A model generated the notes under the pieces. It saw nothing but the letters and a program-made list of their open reading frames with translations, did no database searches and was not told the origin of the DNA. 64,000 nucleotides of DNA, from the NCBI RefSeq assembly GCF_001427145.1, contig NZ_LMGL01000001.1:1688341-1752340 (forward strand), given 5' to 3'. The DNA is from Microbacterium sp. Root166 (lineage in GTDB: Bacteria > Actinomycetota > Actinomycetes > Actinomycetales > Microbacteriaceae). This document shows, in pieces, positions 41,901 through 53,900 of this stretch. The position numbers and the translations under genes are program-made. The stretch's first letter is position 1. Each line of letters begins with the position of its first letter.

Positions 41901-44900
41901 CGGGCTGTCGATCACCGCGGGCGGTCACGTCTGGTTCCTCTCGCGGGCGCAGGTCGACTCGAAGACCGAGGCGGATGCGTCGGCGACGGTCGTCGCGTCC
42001 GGCGGCGGTGGTGGCGGCGGAGGTGGCGGCGGTGGCTCCTCCAGCACCGCGATCGGCGCCGCGGTCGCGCTCAACCTCGTGTGGGTCGAGAACCGCGCAT
42101 GGCTCGGCGAGGACACCGAGGTCGAGGCGAACGGATTCGCCGTCTCGGCCACCATGACCCCGCTCCCGAACGACGGCCGCCACGACTTCGCCGCCGTCGC
42201 GAAGTCGGGTGCGGGCTCGCCCTCCGGCACGGGCGTCGCGGGCGCACTGGGCCTCAACATCGTGACCGACCACACCGAGGCGTGGATCCCCTCGAGCGCG
42301 GTGGTCACGTTCGGCACGGGCGACGTCACGGTCGCCGCCGAGAACCTCCGCACCGACACCGCCCGCGCCGTGAGCGACGCGAAGGCGGGCGGCGGCAGCG
42401 TGGGCGTCGGAGTCTCGATCGCGCTCAACGTGCTCGCCACCGACGTCACGCGCGCCGAGATCCACGACGGCGCGGATGTCACGGGCGGCTCGAACGTCAC
42501 GGTGCGCGCGGACCACTCCGACGCGGTGGTCAACGAGGTCAAGGCCGGATCGGCCACCACCGGCGGCGGTGCCGCCGTGGCACCGGCGGTCGGCATCGAC
42601 GTCGTGCTGCCGGTCGTCCTGGCGCGCATCGGCACCGCGGGCCCGCGCCCGTTCACGGCGACCGGTCAGGTGCTCGTCCGTGCGACGTCGACCACGACCG
42701 TCCAGGCGAACGGCGACGCCGAGGCATCCGGCAGCGGCACGGCGGTGGGCGCGATCATCGTGATCAACGTGGTCGACGTCGCCGTGAACGCGCAGGTCAT
42801 CCAGGACGTCACCGCCGGCTCGCTCTGGCTCGTGTCGAGCGCCACGGTGAGCTCGTCCGCGGTGACCGCCGCGAGTGCATCCGGTGCGAAGAAGGCCGAG
42901 GCCGGCGAGGCGCAGGATGCCGACCAGCAGGCCCAGCAGGAACTGGACGGCAACCAGGCGACCTCGGGCCTCGGGATCGGCCTGCCGAGCTCGCAGAGCA
43001 CCGTCGCCCAGGGCAACGGGACGGCGAACAGCCAGTCGGGCCAGTCGAGCGACGGTGTGGGCGTCGGCGCGGCCGTCTCGGTCAACTGGGTCACCGTCGA
43101 GAGCCGCTCGATCGTGCCGGACGATCGCACGGTCCGCGTCGGGGGCATGTTCGCCCTGCTCTCGTCTGCGCACGTCGACGCCAAGGCGCACGCGACGGGC
43201 AAGGCATTCCCGAGCGGCACGACGGCGGTCGGCGCGGGTATCTCGCTCAACGTCGCGACCGTCGACGATCTCGCCTCGCTCGGTGCGGGTGCGGACGTCG
43301 TCGCCGGCGACATGGCCCTCACCGCGCGCACGCCCGAGGGCGCGCAGAACGACTTCGAGGCGCGCTCCGTCGCAGTGGCGGCTCCCGACCCGACGAGCGG
43401 AGGGGGCGGCGGATCGGGCGGCGCGGCGGTCGCCGGCTCTGTCGCGGTGCAGGTGCTGCAGCTGCACAACGAGGCGGTGATCGGCCAAGGCTCGACGCTG
43501 CGGATCGCGGGCGATCTCACCCTGCACGCGACGAACCCCATGGGCATGCAGGCGATGGCGGTCTCGGCGGCGGCGTCGATGTCGGGCAGCGGCGTCGGCG
43601 CGGGCATCGTCGTGCAGTTCGTCGATGCCGACACGCTCGCGCACATCGACTCGTCGTTCGAGCGTCCGACGATCATCGAGGCAGGCGGCGCGATCATCGG
43701 CCGCGCCGCCGCGCACCTTCAGGCGCTCGCAGCCCCCGACATCGGCATCGACTTCATCGACATCCCCGACTTCACCGGCGTCGCGCTGGGCGCGGCGCTC
43801 GGCGGCGGCGACGCGGGCGTCGGCGGTTCCGTCATCGTCAACGTCACGAACCGGAACACCGGCGCGTGGCTCGGCGAGGCCGCGCAGGTGAACCAGACGA
43901 TCGGTACGACCGACGCCGACCAGCACTTCGCGTTCACGGCGAGCGACCAGACCGAGTTCGTCGATCTCGCCGGCGCACTGGGTCTGACGACGGGCAGCGC
44001 GGGCGTCGGGTTCGCGCTGATCGTGGGCGTGCACAACAAGGACGTGCGCGCGACGATCGGCGAGGGCGTCGCCGCGCGGCTCGGCGGATCGGTGTGGCTG
44101 GACGCGCAGGCCGGTGAGAGCTGGACCCAGGTCGTCGCGGGCGGCGCCGCCGCGAGCAGCGCTGCGATCGCCGGATCGTTCCTCGTGCTGATCGTGAACA
44201 AGGGCGACGGTGCGCCGGGCACGCGGGCGTTGATCGAGAGCTCGGCGCAGAACCCGACCGAGGTGCTCGCCCAGGGCGGCATGACGATCACGGCCGCTGA
44301 CCCGGTGGGCGGCTCGACGCTCTTCGCGGGCGCGGTCGGCGTCTCGACCGGGACAGCGGGCATCGGGGTCGCCACGGTCGTCTTCGTTCGCGACGCGATC
44401 GTCGAGGCGCAGGTCGGGGATGCCGCGTGGCTGCGCGCCGCGGGCGGGCTCGGCCTCGTGCTCACCGCCGATCAGAGCCAGGACGTGTGGATGGTCGCGG
44501 TCGCGGGCGGCGGCGCAGGCACTGCGGGCGTCGCCGGCGCGATCACGACCGGCGTCTACGATCACGAGACCCGCGCACACCTCGGCCGGGGCGTGACCCT
44601 CGACGGCACCTCGCCGGACGGCGAGGCGGGCGCGCGACTGCGGGCGACCGACCACACCGTGCTCCGCGGCATCGCGGGCCAGGCGGCGGCCGGCGGCACC
44701 GCGGGCGTCGGCCTCGGTGCGGACGTGCAGGTGATGCACAAGCACACCGAGGCCTCGATCGCACCGCAGGTGCTCGCGACGGTCCCCGGCGACGTCACGA
44801 TCGACGCCGACTCGAGCGAGGACGTCACCAGCGTCTCGGCGGGCGCTGCGGTCGGCGGCACGGCCGGCGTCTCGGTGAACGCCGCCGTGCCGGTGTACGA

Positions 44901-47900
44901 CGTCACGACCCTGGCCTTCATCGGCGAGGAGTGCGCGGCGGCCGTCGCGAGCGAGGCGAACTGCGCCCCGTCGCGCAGCATCGTCCTGGCCGGCGGCAGC
45001 GTGCGCATCACCGCGAACGAAGTGCTCACGATGGATCTCATCGCCGGCTCGATCGCGATCGGCGGGACCGCGGGTGTCGGCATCGGTGCGGCGGTGCCGG
45101 TCCTGACCAAGACGACGCGCGCCTTCATCGGCGACCTCTCGGTCGTGACGGCGCTGGCGCTCACCGACGGTGTGCTGGGCACTCTCGGCGGGTTCGACAT
45201 CTCGTACATCGACACGCGCTTCGATCCGCAGTTCGCGCTCGACCCCGACGGCTACACGATCGACCTCGGCTATGCGCACGGCATCGACGACGGCGAGGTC
45301 GTCACGTACTTCTCGGGCGGCGGGCAGGCGCTGCTCGGCCTGGGCGACGGTCTCGAGTTCTACGCCCTCGTCGATCCGACCGCGCCGACGAAGATCCGCC
45401 TCTCGCTCACGCAGGGCGGCGATCCGCTCGCGATCTCGGCCCCGGCACGCCCCGGCCGCTCGCACCGGATCGTCCCGCTCGACGAGGCGAGCGTCCCGGC
45501 TGCGCTGCAGCCCTACTTCATCCCGGGCGACGTGAGCGGCAGCACCATCACCCTGCCGTACGACCTCGTGGCGTCCAACGGCGAGGTCGTCATCTACACG
45601 GCGAACGGCGGTACGGCGATCGGCGGGCTCGTCGACGGCGAGTCGTACTACGTCGTCGGCCGGGCGGGCAACAGCCTGCAGCTCGCCCGCACCGAGGGCG
45701 GCCCGGCCATCGCGCTGGACGCGAGCGCGGCCACCGGTCGCGCGCACAGCCTGGTGCGCCAGGACACCCAGCCTCCGGGAGACCCCGCACTGGCCACCGG
45801 CATCCGTGTGCTTTCGCCGCGCATGGGCGCGATCCGCGGCGTCGCCGTGATCGCGAACAACAGCGACGAGATCCTCGCGATCGGCGGCGCGGGCGCGGTC
45901 GGCGGCTCGGCCGGCGTCGGTGTCGCCGGCAATGTCAACGTCGTCAACGTCGACACCGACGCCTTCATCGGACGTCTCGCGCGGGTGAACGACGTCGCGA
46001 ACGAGGAGGCTTCGCCGTTCCAGTCGGTCGCCGTCCAGGCGGGCGGATCGTTCCGTCAGCTGATGGTGTCGGCAGCGCTCGGCGCCGGCACGGTGGGTGT
46101 GGGCGTGAGTGCCGCCGTCGATGTCGTGGATCTCGACCAGGATGCGCAGATCCGCGCCGGGGCCATCGTGCGCGCACGCAGCGACGTGGTCGTCGCCGCG
46201 ATGGGCAACGAGGACGTCACGGCGGCCTCGGCAGCGCTCGGCGGCGGCTTCGTGGGTGTGGCCGTGGCGGTGACCGTCGCGATCGTGAATGCTCACACGC
46301 ACGCGCTCGTCGCCGGGGGAGCGACGGTCGATGCGGGGAACAACGTGATCGTCTCGGCGATCGACGACAGCAGCTACACGACCGTGACCGGCGGCATCGG
46401 CGTGGGCTTCGTGGGCGTGGGTGTCGGCGTCGCCGTCGTCACGACGACCAAGAGCACGGATGCCCGGATCGGCGCCGGTGCGACGGTCGACGCGCGGGCG
46501 CTCCGCGGGGCGTTCGGATCGATCTCGGACGACGCCTACCTCGGCGCGGGCGTGCTCGGCCTCGCGGTGACGGCGCAGTCCTCGCAGCGCCTCTTCGGCC
46601 TCGTCATCGGCGCCGGCGGCGGGTTCGTCGGCGCAGCGGGCGGCGTCGGCGTCACACTCCTCGACATCACGACGAACGCATCGATCGACAGCACCTCGGC
46701 GGCGCGCACGCGGATCAACGCGGACCCGGCCGGTGCGGGCGCCTGGCAGAGCGTGCTCGTCGCGGCACACGACACGACCGACACGCTCACGATCGCCGCC
46801 GCCCTCGCCGTCGGCGCCGTCGCGGTGTCGGGCGCGGTCGACATCGGCATCGCGGACATCGCCGTGACGACGTCGATCGGCGACTTCGCCGAGGTGCGCG
46901 CCGCACACTCGCTCACGATGGAAGCGACATCCGTCCGCGAGATCCAGACCTTCGCCGCGAACATCGCCGGCGGAGCGGTCGGCGTCGGCGCGTCCGTGTC
47001 GGTGTGGACGGTCGGCGGCACGCCCAGCGGCTCCTACGACGACGGCGGCGACGGCGGCCCTCGCGACGCGCTCGGCTCGGCGGGCGGCAGCCCGCAGCAG
47101 CAGGCCGACACGGTCGTCGCCGGAGAGGGCGACAGCGGCAACGGCCTCGGCGGCTTCCGCGACATCCTGAGCGGCGCCGAGGACGAGGAGGGTGCATCGC
47201 AGAACGTGGCGGCGATGCACCGGCAGAACGGCATCGCGGCCGCGAACGGCGCGGTGCAGTCGGCCCAGACCGGCGACTCGATCGTCGCCGACTCGTTCGC
47301 CACCGCGCCGATGCGCGGCACCTCGAGCCGGATCGGTGCGAATGCCCTGATCGAGACCGGGCGCGGCATCGCGGTGCTCGCCGACGCGGACGACACCTAC
47401 TTCGGCCTCGCCGGCTCGGCGTCCGCCGGAATCGCGGGAATCGGCGCGGCGGTGCTCGTCGCGACACTCCGCCCCACCATCGAAGCCGGTGTCTCGAGCG
47501 GCACGGTGCTGCGCTCGGGCGGCGATATCACGGTCCGCTCCCGCCACGCCGAGGACACGTTCGGCCTCGCGTTCGCCGGCCAGGTCGGCGTCGTCGGCGT
47601 CGGCGGCCAGATCGTCGTCATCTCGAGCGTCGTCGACCAGGAGGCGCACATCGATGACGGGGTCTCCATCCCCGCCGCGTACGGCACGGTCGCCGTGGAG
47701 GCGATCGCCGACCGCACTCTCGAGGCGAACACGATCGGGCTGCAGATCGCCGGCGTCGCCGTCGGCGGCTCGGTGGTGATCGTCGATCTCTCGGGCGACG
47801 GCGAGACGAGCGACACGATCGCCCGGATCGGCAACGTGCTGATCGGCTCCGAGAGCCCGGTCGGCGGCGTGCGGGTCCTCGCCGACTCCGACATCCGGAT

Positions 47901-50900
47901 CGATGCTTCGGCGCTCGCCCTCTCGGTCGGCGTCGCCTTCTCGGCCACCGGTGCCGGCGCCGACATCGAGATCCCCGGCCGTACCGAGGCCACCTTCGCC
48001 GGTTCGGTCGTCTCGTTCGGATCGGTCAGCGTACGGGCCGTCGGCAGGAACGCCGTGAGCACGTTGATCGCCGCGGTTCAGGGAAGCGGTGTGGCGACGA
48101 TCGGCGCCTTCGTCACCGAAGCCGTCATCAGCCGCGACACTCTGGCTTCGACCGCCGTCGGCACCGTCATCCGTGCGGCGGGAGCCGTCACGGTCGCGGC
48201 CGACTCGCGCAACCACGCCGACGCCTCGATCGCGTCGGGCTCGTTCGCCGGCTTCCTGGGCGCGGCAGCGCAGATGCAGAGCGCCACCGTCTCCGGGCTG
48301 ACCGAGGCGCTGCTGCGCTCCACGGTCGATCAGTCCGGATCGGTCGCGGTGACGGCGGTCGGCGAGAACCGCGCGATCGCGAACGGTGTGCTCCTCGCTC
48401 TGGGGCTCGCGACGATCTCCGGGGCGCTCATCACGGCGACCGTGACCGAAGATGCCGCGATCCGGGCCGCGGCATCCGGTCCGTTCATCCACAGTCTCGG
48501 CGTCGTCGCAGTGACGGCGACGGTGGCCACCGACGGCGGCAGCGGCGGCCTCGCCGGCGGCAACCTCGCGAAGGCGTTCCTCACTGCCGTCAGCGGTGCG
48601 CTGTTCAGCGGGTCGGCCTACGGCGCCCGGGCAGAGCTGCGCGGTGCGACCACGGCGACGCTCGACAGCCCGGTGTACTCCTCGAACGGCGTCCAGGTCG
48701 TCGCCACCGCGACGAACACCGCCGACGTCGACACGTTCTCCGCTGCGCTCGGCCTCTTCACCGTCGAGCTGCTCGTGGCCGAGGCCACGGTCTTCGGGAG
48801 TGCTGCGACCCGCGCGCGCGTGCTGCAGAACGTCTACGCGAACGGCATGAGCACGGTGCGCGCGACCGCGGCGAACACCACCACCGTCGACACCGATACC
48901 GCTGCCATCTCGCTCGCCGGGGGCGCGGCGACCCTGCCGGGTGCCCGCATCGCGGCCGCCACCGAGGCGCTGTTCGCCGCCGGACTCGAAGGCCGCGGTC
49001 TCACGGTCGACGCGTCGGCGACCAATCGCGCGACCGTCGCGCTCAACATGCTCATGGTCGGCATCCTGGGCAGCGTCAGCCTCACGGGCGAGTCGTTCGC
49101 CGAGGTGACCGCAGCTGCCGAGACGCGCGCCGAGATCGCCTCCGGCGGTCGTCCGGTACACGCGCGCACCGGGGCTCTCGCGGTGACCGCATGGTCGCTG
49201 AACGCCGCGAAGCTGGACGTGTCGCGCGGCGGCGGCGGAGGTCTCGACCTCTCGGTCGTCGCGCCGCGCAGCAGCGTCGCGGCGGCCACCATCGCACGGG
49301 TCGGCGCCGCCGATCACACCTCCTCGTCATTCGCGGTCTCGGCGTCGTCGCAGAACTCGGCGTCGACCACCCTCGCGCTCACCTCGATCTCGGCGATCGG
49401 CGGGAACGGCGTCTCGGCGACGGCCGTCGTCGTCGAGGGCGCGACGACGAGCGCCACGGTCGCTGCGGGCGCGCGCCTCGTCGCAACCGGCGCGGTCTCC
49501 GTCGACGCGACGCAGCGCGAGGGCACCGCTGTCTCGGCGTCCATGAACGGCACGGCCATCGGCCTCGTCGCGAGCATCTCGCTGTTCGGCGTCTTCGCGA
49601 CGCAGTCCGCCGGTGCGCTGGCGGCGTTCGACGGGTCGATCTACGGCTCGGCGAGCCTGCGCGTGCAGTCGACGGCATCGGGGGCGGTGACGGCGACGAT
49701 GCGCGCTGCGTCCGGCGGCACCATCGACGTCACCACGGCCTCGGCCACGGCCGCCATCGGCTCCACCGCCTCGACGGTCGCGCGCTACGGCTCGGGTGTG
49801 CTCGTCGTGAACGGCGCGGTGGGCGTCGGCGCGGCTCAGACGACGACCGCGAACGCCACGACCGACAGCAACGGCGGCGGTGCGGTGAGCTTCCGGGACA
49901 GCACCGCGACGGCGACCATCGACGCGGCGGCGCACGCCTCGACCGCGGCGCGGCAGACGTTCGGCACCGGAACGTCGGTGCGGGCGACGGCGAACCGCAC
50001 CGTCGACGCGTTCGGCGGCCAGGTGGGCGTCTCGCTCGGAGGCGGATCCTCGCTCGTCGCGACCGCCCGCATCGGGTCGGCCGCGCGCACCGACGCGCTC
50101 ATCCTTCCCGGCGCGGTCATCCACGCCCCCGACGCCGCAGTCGTCGTGGAGGCGGTCTCCACCAACCGCGCCGACGCGGGCGCCGGCGCCGTCGGCATCG
50201 GCGTGATCGTCAACGTCGGCAACTCCGACCCGCGAGCCGAGATCCTCGGCGCGACGCGCGCGCAGATGGCCGCCGGCATCCCGTTCGCGGCCAGCCTGCG
50301 GGTGGAGGCGCGCAGCGCCGACCTCGCGCTGGCCTCGCTCGAGAGCCGCAGCGGCGGTCTCATCGAAGTCGGCGACGGCGTCGCGGTGGCCAACGTCGAC
50401 ACCGACGTGACGACGGATGTCGGCGGGGGAGCGAACGCACCGATCATCGTGCGGGGCGACGCCGACCTCGTCGTCGACTCGCAGCCGCGCGCGGTGAGCG
50501 ACACCCAGTCGAGCTCCGGCGGCGGTGTGCGCGTCGCACACAACGCGGCCGTCGCGACGAACCGCACGTCCGTCGTCCTGGACATCGCCGACGGCACTCC
50601 GCTCGCCGCGGGCGGCTCCATCACCCTCACCGCCCGTCAGAACACCGTGGAGCAGCCCGGACCCGTCGGCCTCTCGTTCGACGCGGTCGAGGGCGTCGAC
50701 ACCGGCACGGAGCAGATCGTCCTCTCGGGCCACGGCCTCGCCGACCTGGCGCTCGTCACCTACGACGCACAGGGCCAGACGCCGGTCGGCGGCCTCAACC
50801 CGGGCGATCCGTACCGCGTCATCGTCATCGACCCGAACCGCATCGAGCTCGGCGCGCTGCTCGCGGGCGGCCGCGCGACCGGCGCGGACGACACGCTGTG

Positions 50901-53900
50901 GTTCGGCTGGTACCTGAGCATCGGCGGGTTCTTCGAACTCTCGCAGCCGCGCGAGCACGGGCTGCGCGAGGGCCAGCGCGTCATCTACAAGGCGCCGGCG
51001 GGCTCGGTGCCCGGACTCGTCTCCGGCAAGGCGTACACGGTGAAGATCGTCGACGAGTTCCGCGTGCAGCTCATCGACGCGGAGACGCCGGCGGCGCCCG
51101 TGAGCTTCGCGAGCTCGTCGATCAGCGGCGACGGGCTGCGCATCCTCGCCTCGAACGGCTACGCCGTCGGTGCGGCACTCGAATACGTGGCACCGGCGTC
51201 GCTCGCGCAGTTCGCCGGCGCCTTCGTCGAAGCGCGCCAGTGGACCGCCGACGACCCCGCGAACGACCGCGAGGCCGGGCAGCTCATGGTCATCGACGGC
51301 AACATCCAGTACTTCGGCACCGGCGACGACTCGATCGCGATCCGCGACCACGGCCTCACCACCGGCCGCGAGGTCTGGTATCAGGCGACCTCTTCGGTCA
51401 TCGGAGGCCTGTCGAACGAGCGCTCCTACTGGGTCATCGCGGTCGACGGCGACCGGATCCGCCTCGCCGACTCTTACTGCGAGGCCGTCGGATTCGCCGG
51501 CGACAGCACCTGCTTCGAAACGGTCCAGACGGGTGTCGACGAGGACGACAACCCGATCTTCGAAGACATCCCGATCGAGATCGCCGCGCTCGTCCTCGCC
51601 GCGCAGTACGGCGCCGACACGGTCCACACGCTCTACGACCCGGCGGCCAAGCCCGTGCTCGGACTGCGCAACGGCCAGCGGTACTACGTCGTCGCGCGCG
51701 ACGACGCCGGCTTCAGCGTCTCGGCGTCTGCGGGCGGCGCGGCGATCGTCCTCGGCGCGGGCGGCGGCACGAGCTCGTTCCGTCCGGCCGTCGTGGATCT
51801 CGGCGACGCGTCGATCGCGCTCGGCGACAAGCAGCGCCTCACCATCGACCTCACCGCGGACGGCACCGGCACGCAGCAGTTCGTGCCGGGCACCGTGGAG
51901 CTCGCTCTCGCCGGCGGCGGCGAGTTCACCGAGTCGTTCGTCGACGGCGGCGGCGGCGGGTTCATCTCCACCGGAGAGACGGAGCCGAGCACGACGGTCT
52001 CGGCCGACGTCGACTTCATCATCGGCGACGGTGCGAAGCTCAGCGCCGGCGGGGATGTCGACGTGCTCGTCTCGTCGCACGTCGCGGGCAACGCCGAGGC
52101 GCGGTCCCGTTCGGGCGGCGCCATCGACATCAGCTCGTCGCGCTCGCGCGTGAGCGCCGAGGCCACGACCGACATCGTCTTCGGAACGGGCAGCGAGGTC
52201 GACGCGGGCGGCTCGGTGAACGTCCTCTCGCTGACCCGGGCGAGCGGCAAGGGCAAGGCCGACACCAAGGCAGGCGGCTTCGGCACGGGCGTGAGCGCCT
52301 GGGTCCGGCTCTCGCTCATCGCCCTCTCGACGGTGACGCTGAACGGCAGGATCACCACGGGCGACGACATCCGCGTGAACAACCAGTCCGCGTTCTTCGC
52401 AGACGCGTGGATGAATGCGAACAGCGCATCCGTCGGCGGCGCCGCATCGGGCGGCGAGTGCGACATCCAGGTGAACGACGGCCGCAACACCGGCTGCCAC
52501 ACCTATGGCCGCAGCGCGAACGTCATCAACGTCGGCGGGACCGCCTGGCTCGAGGGCGACGACGTCTCGCTGCGCGCGGCCCTGGCCGGCAGCAGCATGC
52601 GCGACGAGGGCTACTCCCGCGGCGAGGGCGTCGGTCAGGACGCCGACGCGCGGGCCCAGGTGCGGGTCGACTCGGCGAGCGTGATCGAGATCTTCAGCGG
52701 CGCCAAGATCATCGGCCGGCAGAGCGTCACGCTGACGGCCGACCAGGGCGGCGAGGGCACCGTGGATCTGCGGGCGCACGCACGCGCCAGCTGCGGCTGC
52801 CTGGGCGGAGACACCGACGCCGACTCCCGCGTGACGTTCAACGGGGAGTCCCGGATCACCGCGCACCGTTTCGCGATGGTGAAGACGGCCTCGCTGCTGG
52901 TGCAGGCGCTGCAGAGCGCCGTGGCCGTCAACGCGACGACCTCGCGCTCGGGTGCGGCGTTCGACGGCGGCAGCCAGAGTTCGCCGGAGAGCGCGTCGAC
53001 GACCCGCAGGATCCAGTGGAGCGCCGACGTCATCCTGCACTCGCCGACGCCGCTGCTCGTGATCGATGAGGACGGCCGCGTCGTCGAGCTCCACGGGCTG
53101 ACGGCCTCGGCCAACGGCTCGACCCTCGCCGTCGGATCCCTCGTCGCGTCGGGCGCGGTCATCGAGGTCGCGCCCATCGAGAACGACGGCGGCGGCGAGG
53201 CTCGCTTCGTCGCCAACCACGGCTCGCACCCGGCGGTCGTGCAGCGCGTCGTCTACGACGGCGTCGCGCACGACGGCACCTGGCGCATCCAGAGCACCTT
53301 CGACTCCGTCACGATCCATAACCACTCGGATCGCGAGCTGCACATCGACCGGATCTCGGTGGTCAACCTCGACGCGAACCCGGCCGCGGAGGTCGAGATC
53401 GTCTCGCCCGACAGCGAGGGCTTCCGCTTCCGGATCGCGAAGCCGCTGTTCCCGGCGACCCTCGTCGACATCGCGAACCTCGGCACGCCGGGAGACCGCG
53501 ACCTCGTGCTCGAGGGCCTGATCGACAACCCCATCGGCACGACGCTGATCGTCAACGACGAAGGCGACATCCTCGCGGCCGACACGGGAGCGATCCGCAC
53601 CAACATCGCGCGCCTCGACGCGCCGCGCGGAACGATCGGCCGCTGGACCGGCGGCGGTGAGTTCCTCGCCCGCGAGCAGATCGACATCACGCTCGTGCAG
53701 TCGGACTACCTCGTCGACGAGGTCGACCCCACGCGCCCCGTCTCGCTCATCGCCGACGCGGCCGAGGACGTCGTCCTCGACATCACGTACATCGCGCGGA
53801 TGACAGCCGACTCCCCGTACATCGCCACCGCGTTCGCACCCCAGCTGGGTCCGATCCACGCCGGCCGCGACATCGACATCGTCGTGCACGATTCGCTCAC

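Noticed and set aside
30003..43400. The repeat array as CRISPR or a DNA tandem repeat
   Set aside because: The repetition is at protein level in one reading frame, with unit length near 1.15 kb and diverged DNA.
36175..49317. A 4380-residue open frame on the minus strand
   Set aside because: Antisense shadow of the giant gene. It is Arg/Asp/Gly/Glu-rich with no domain signal and exists because GC-rich third positions remove stop codons.
49191..53069. A 1292-residue and other long plus-strand frames (also 44427-47657) in other phases
   Set aside because: Arginine-rich out-of-phase translations of the giant gene.
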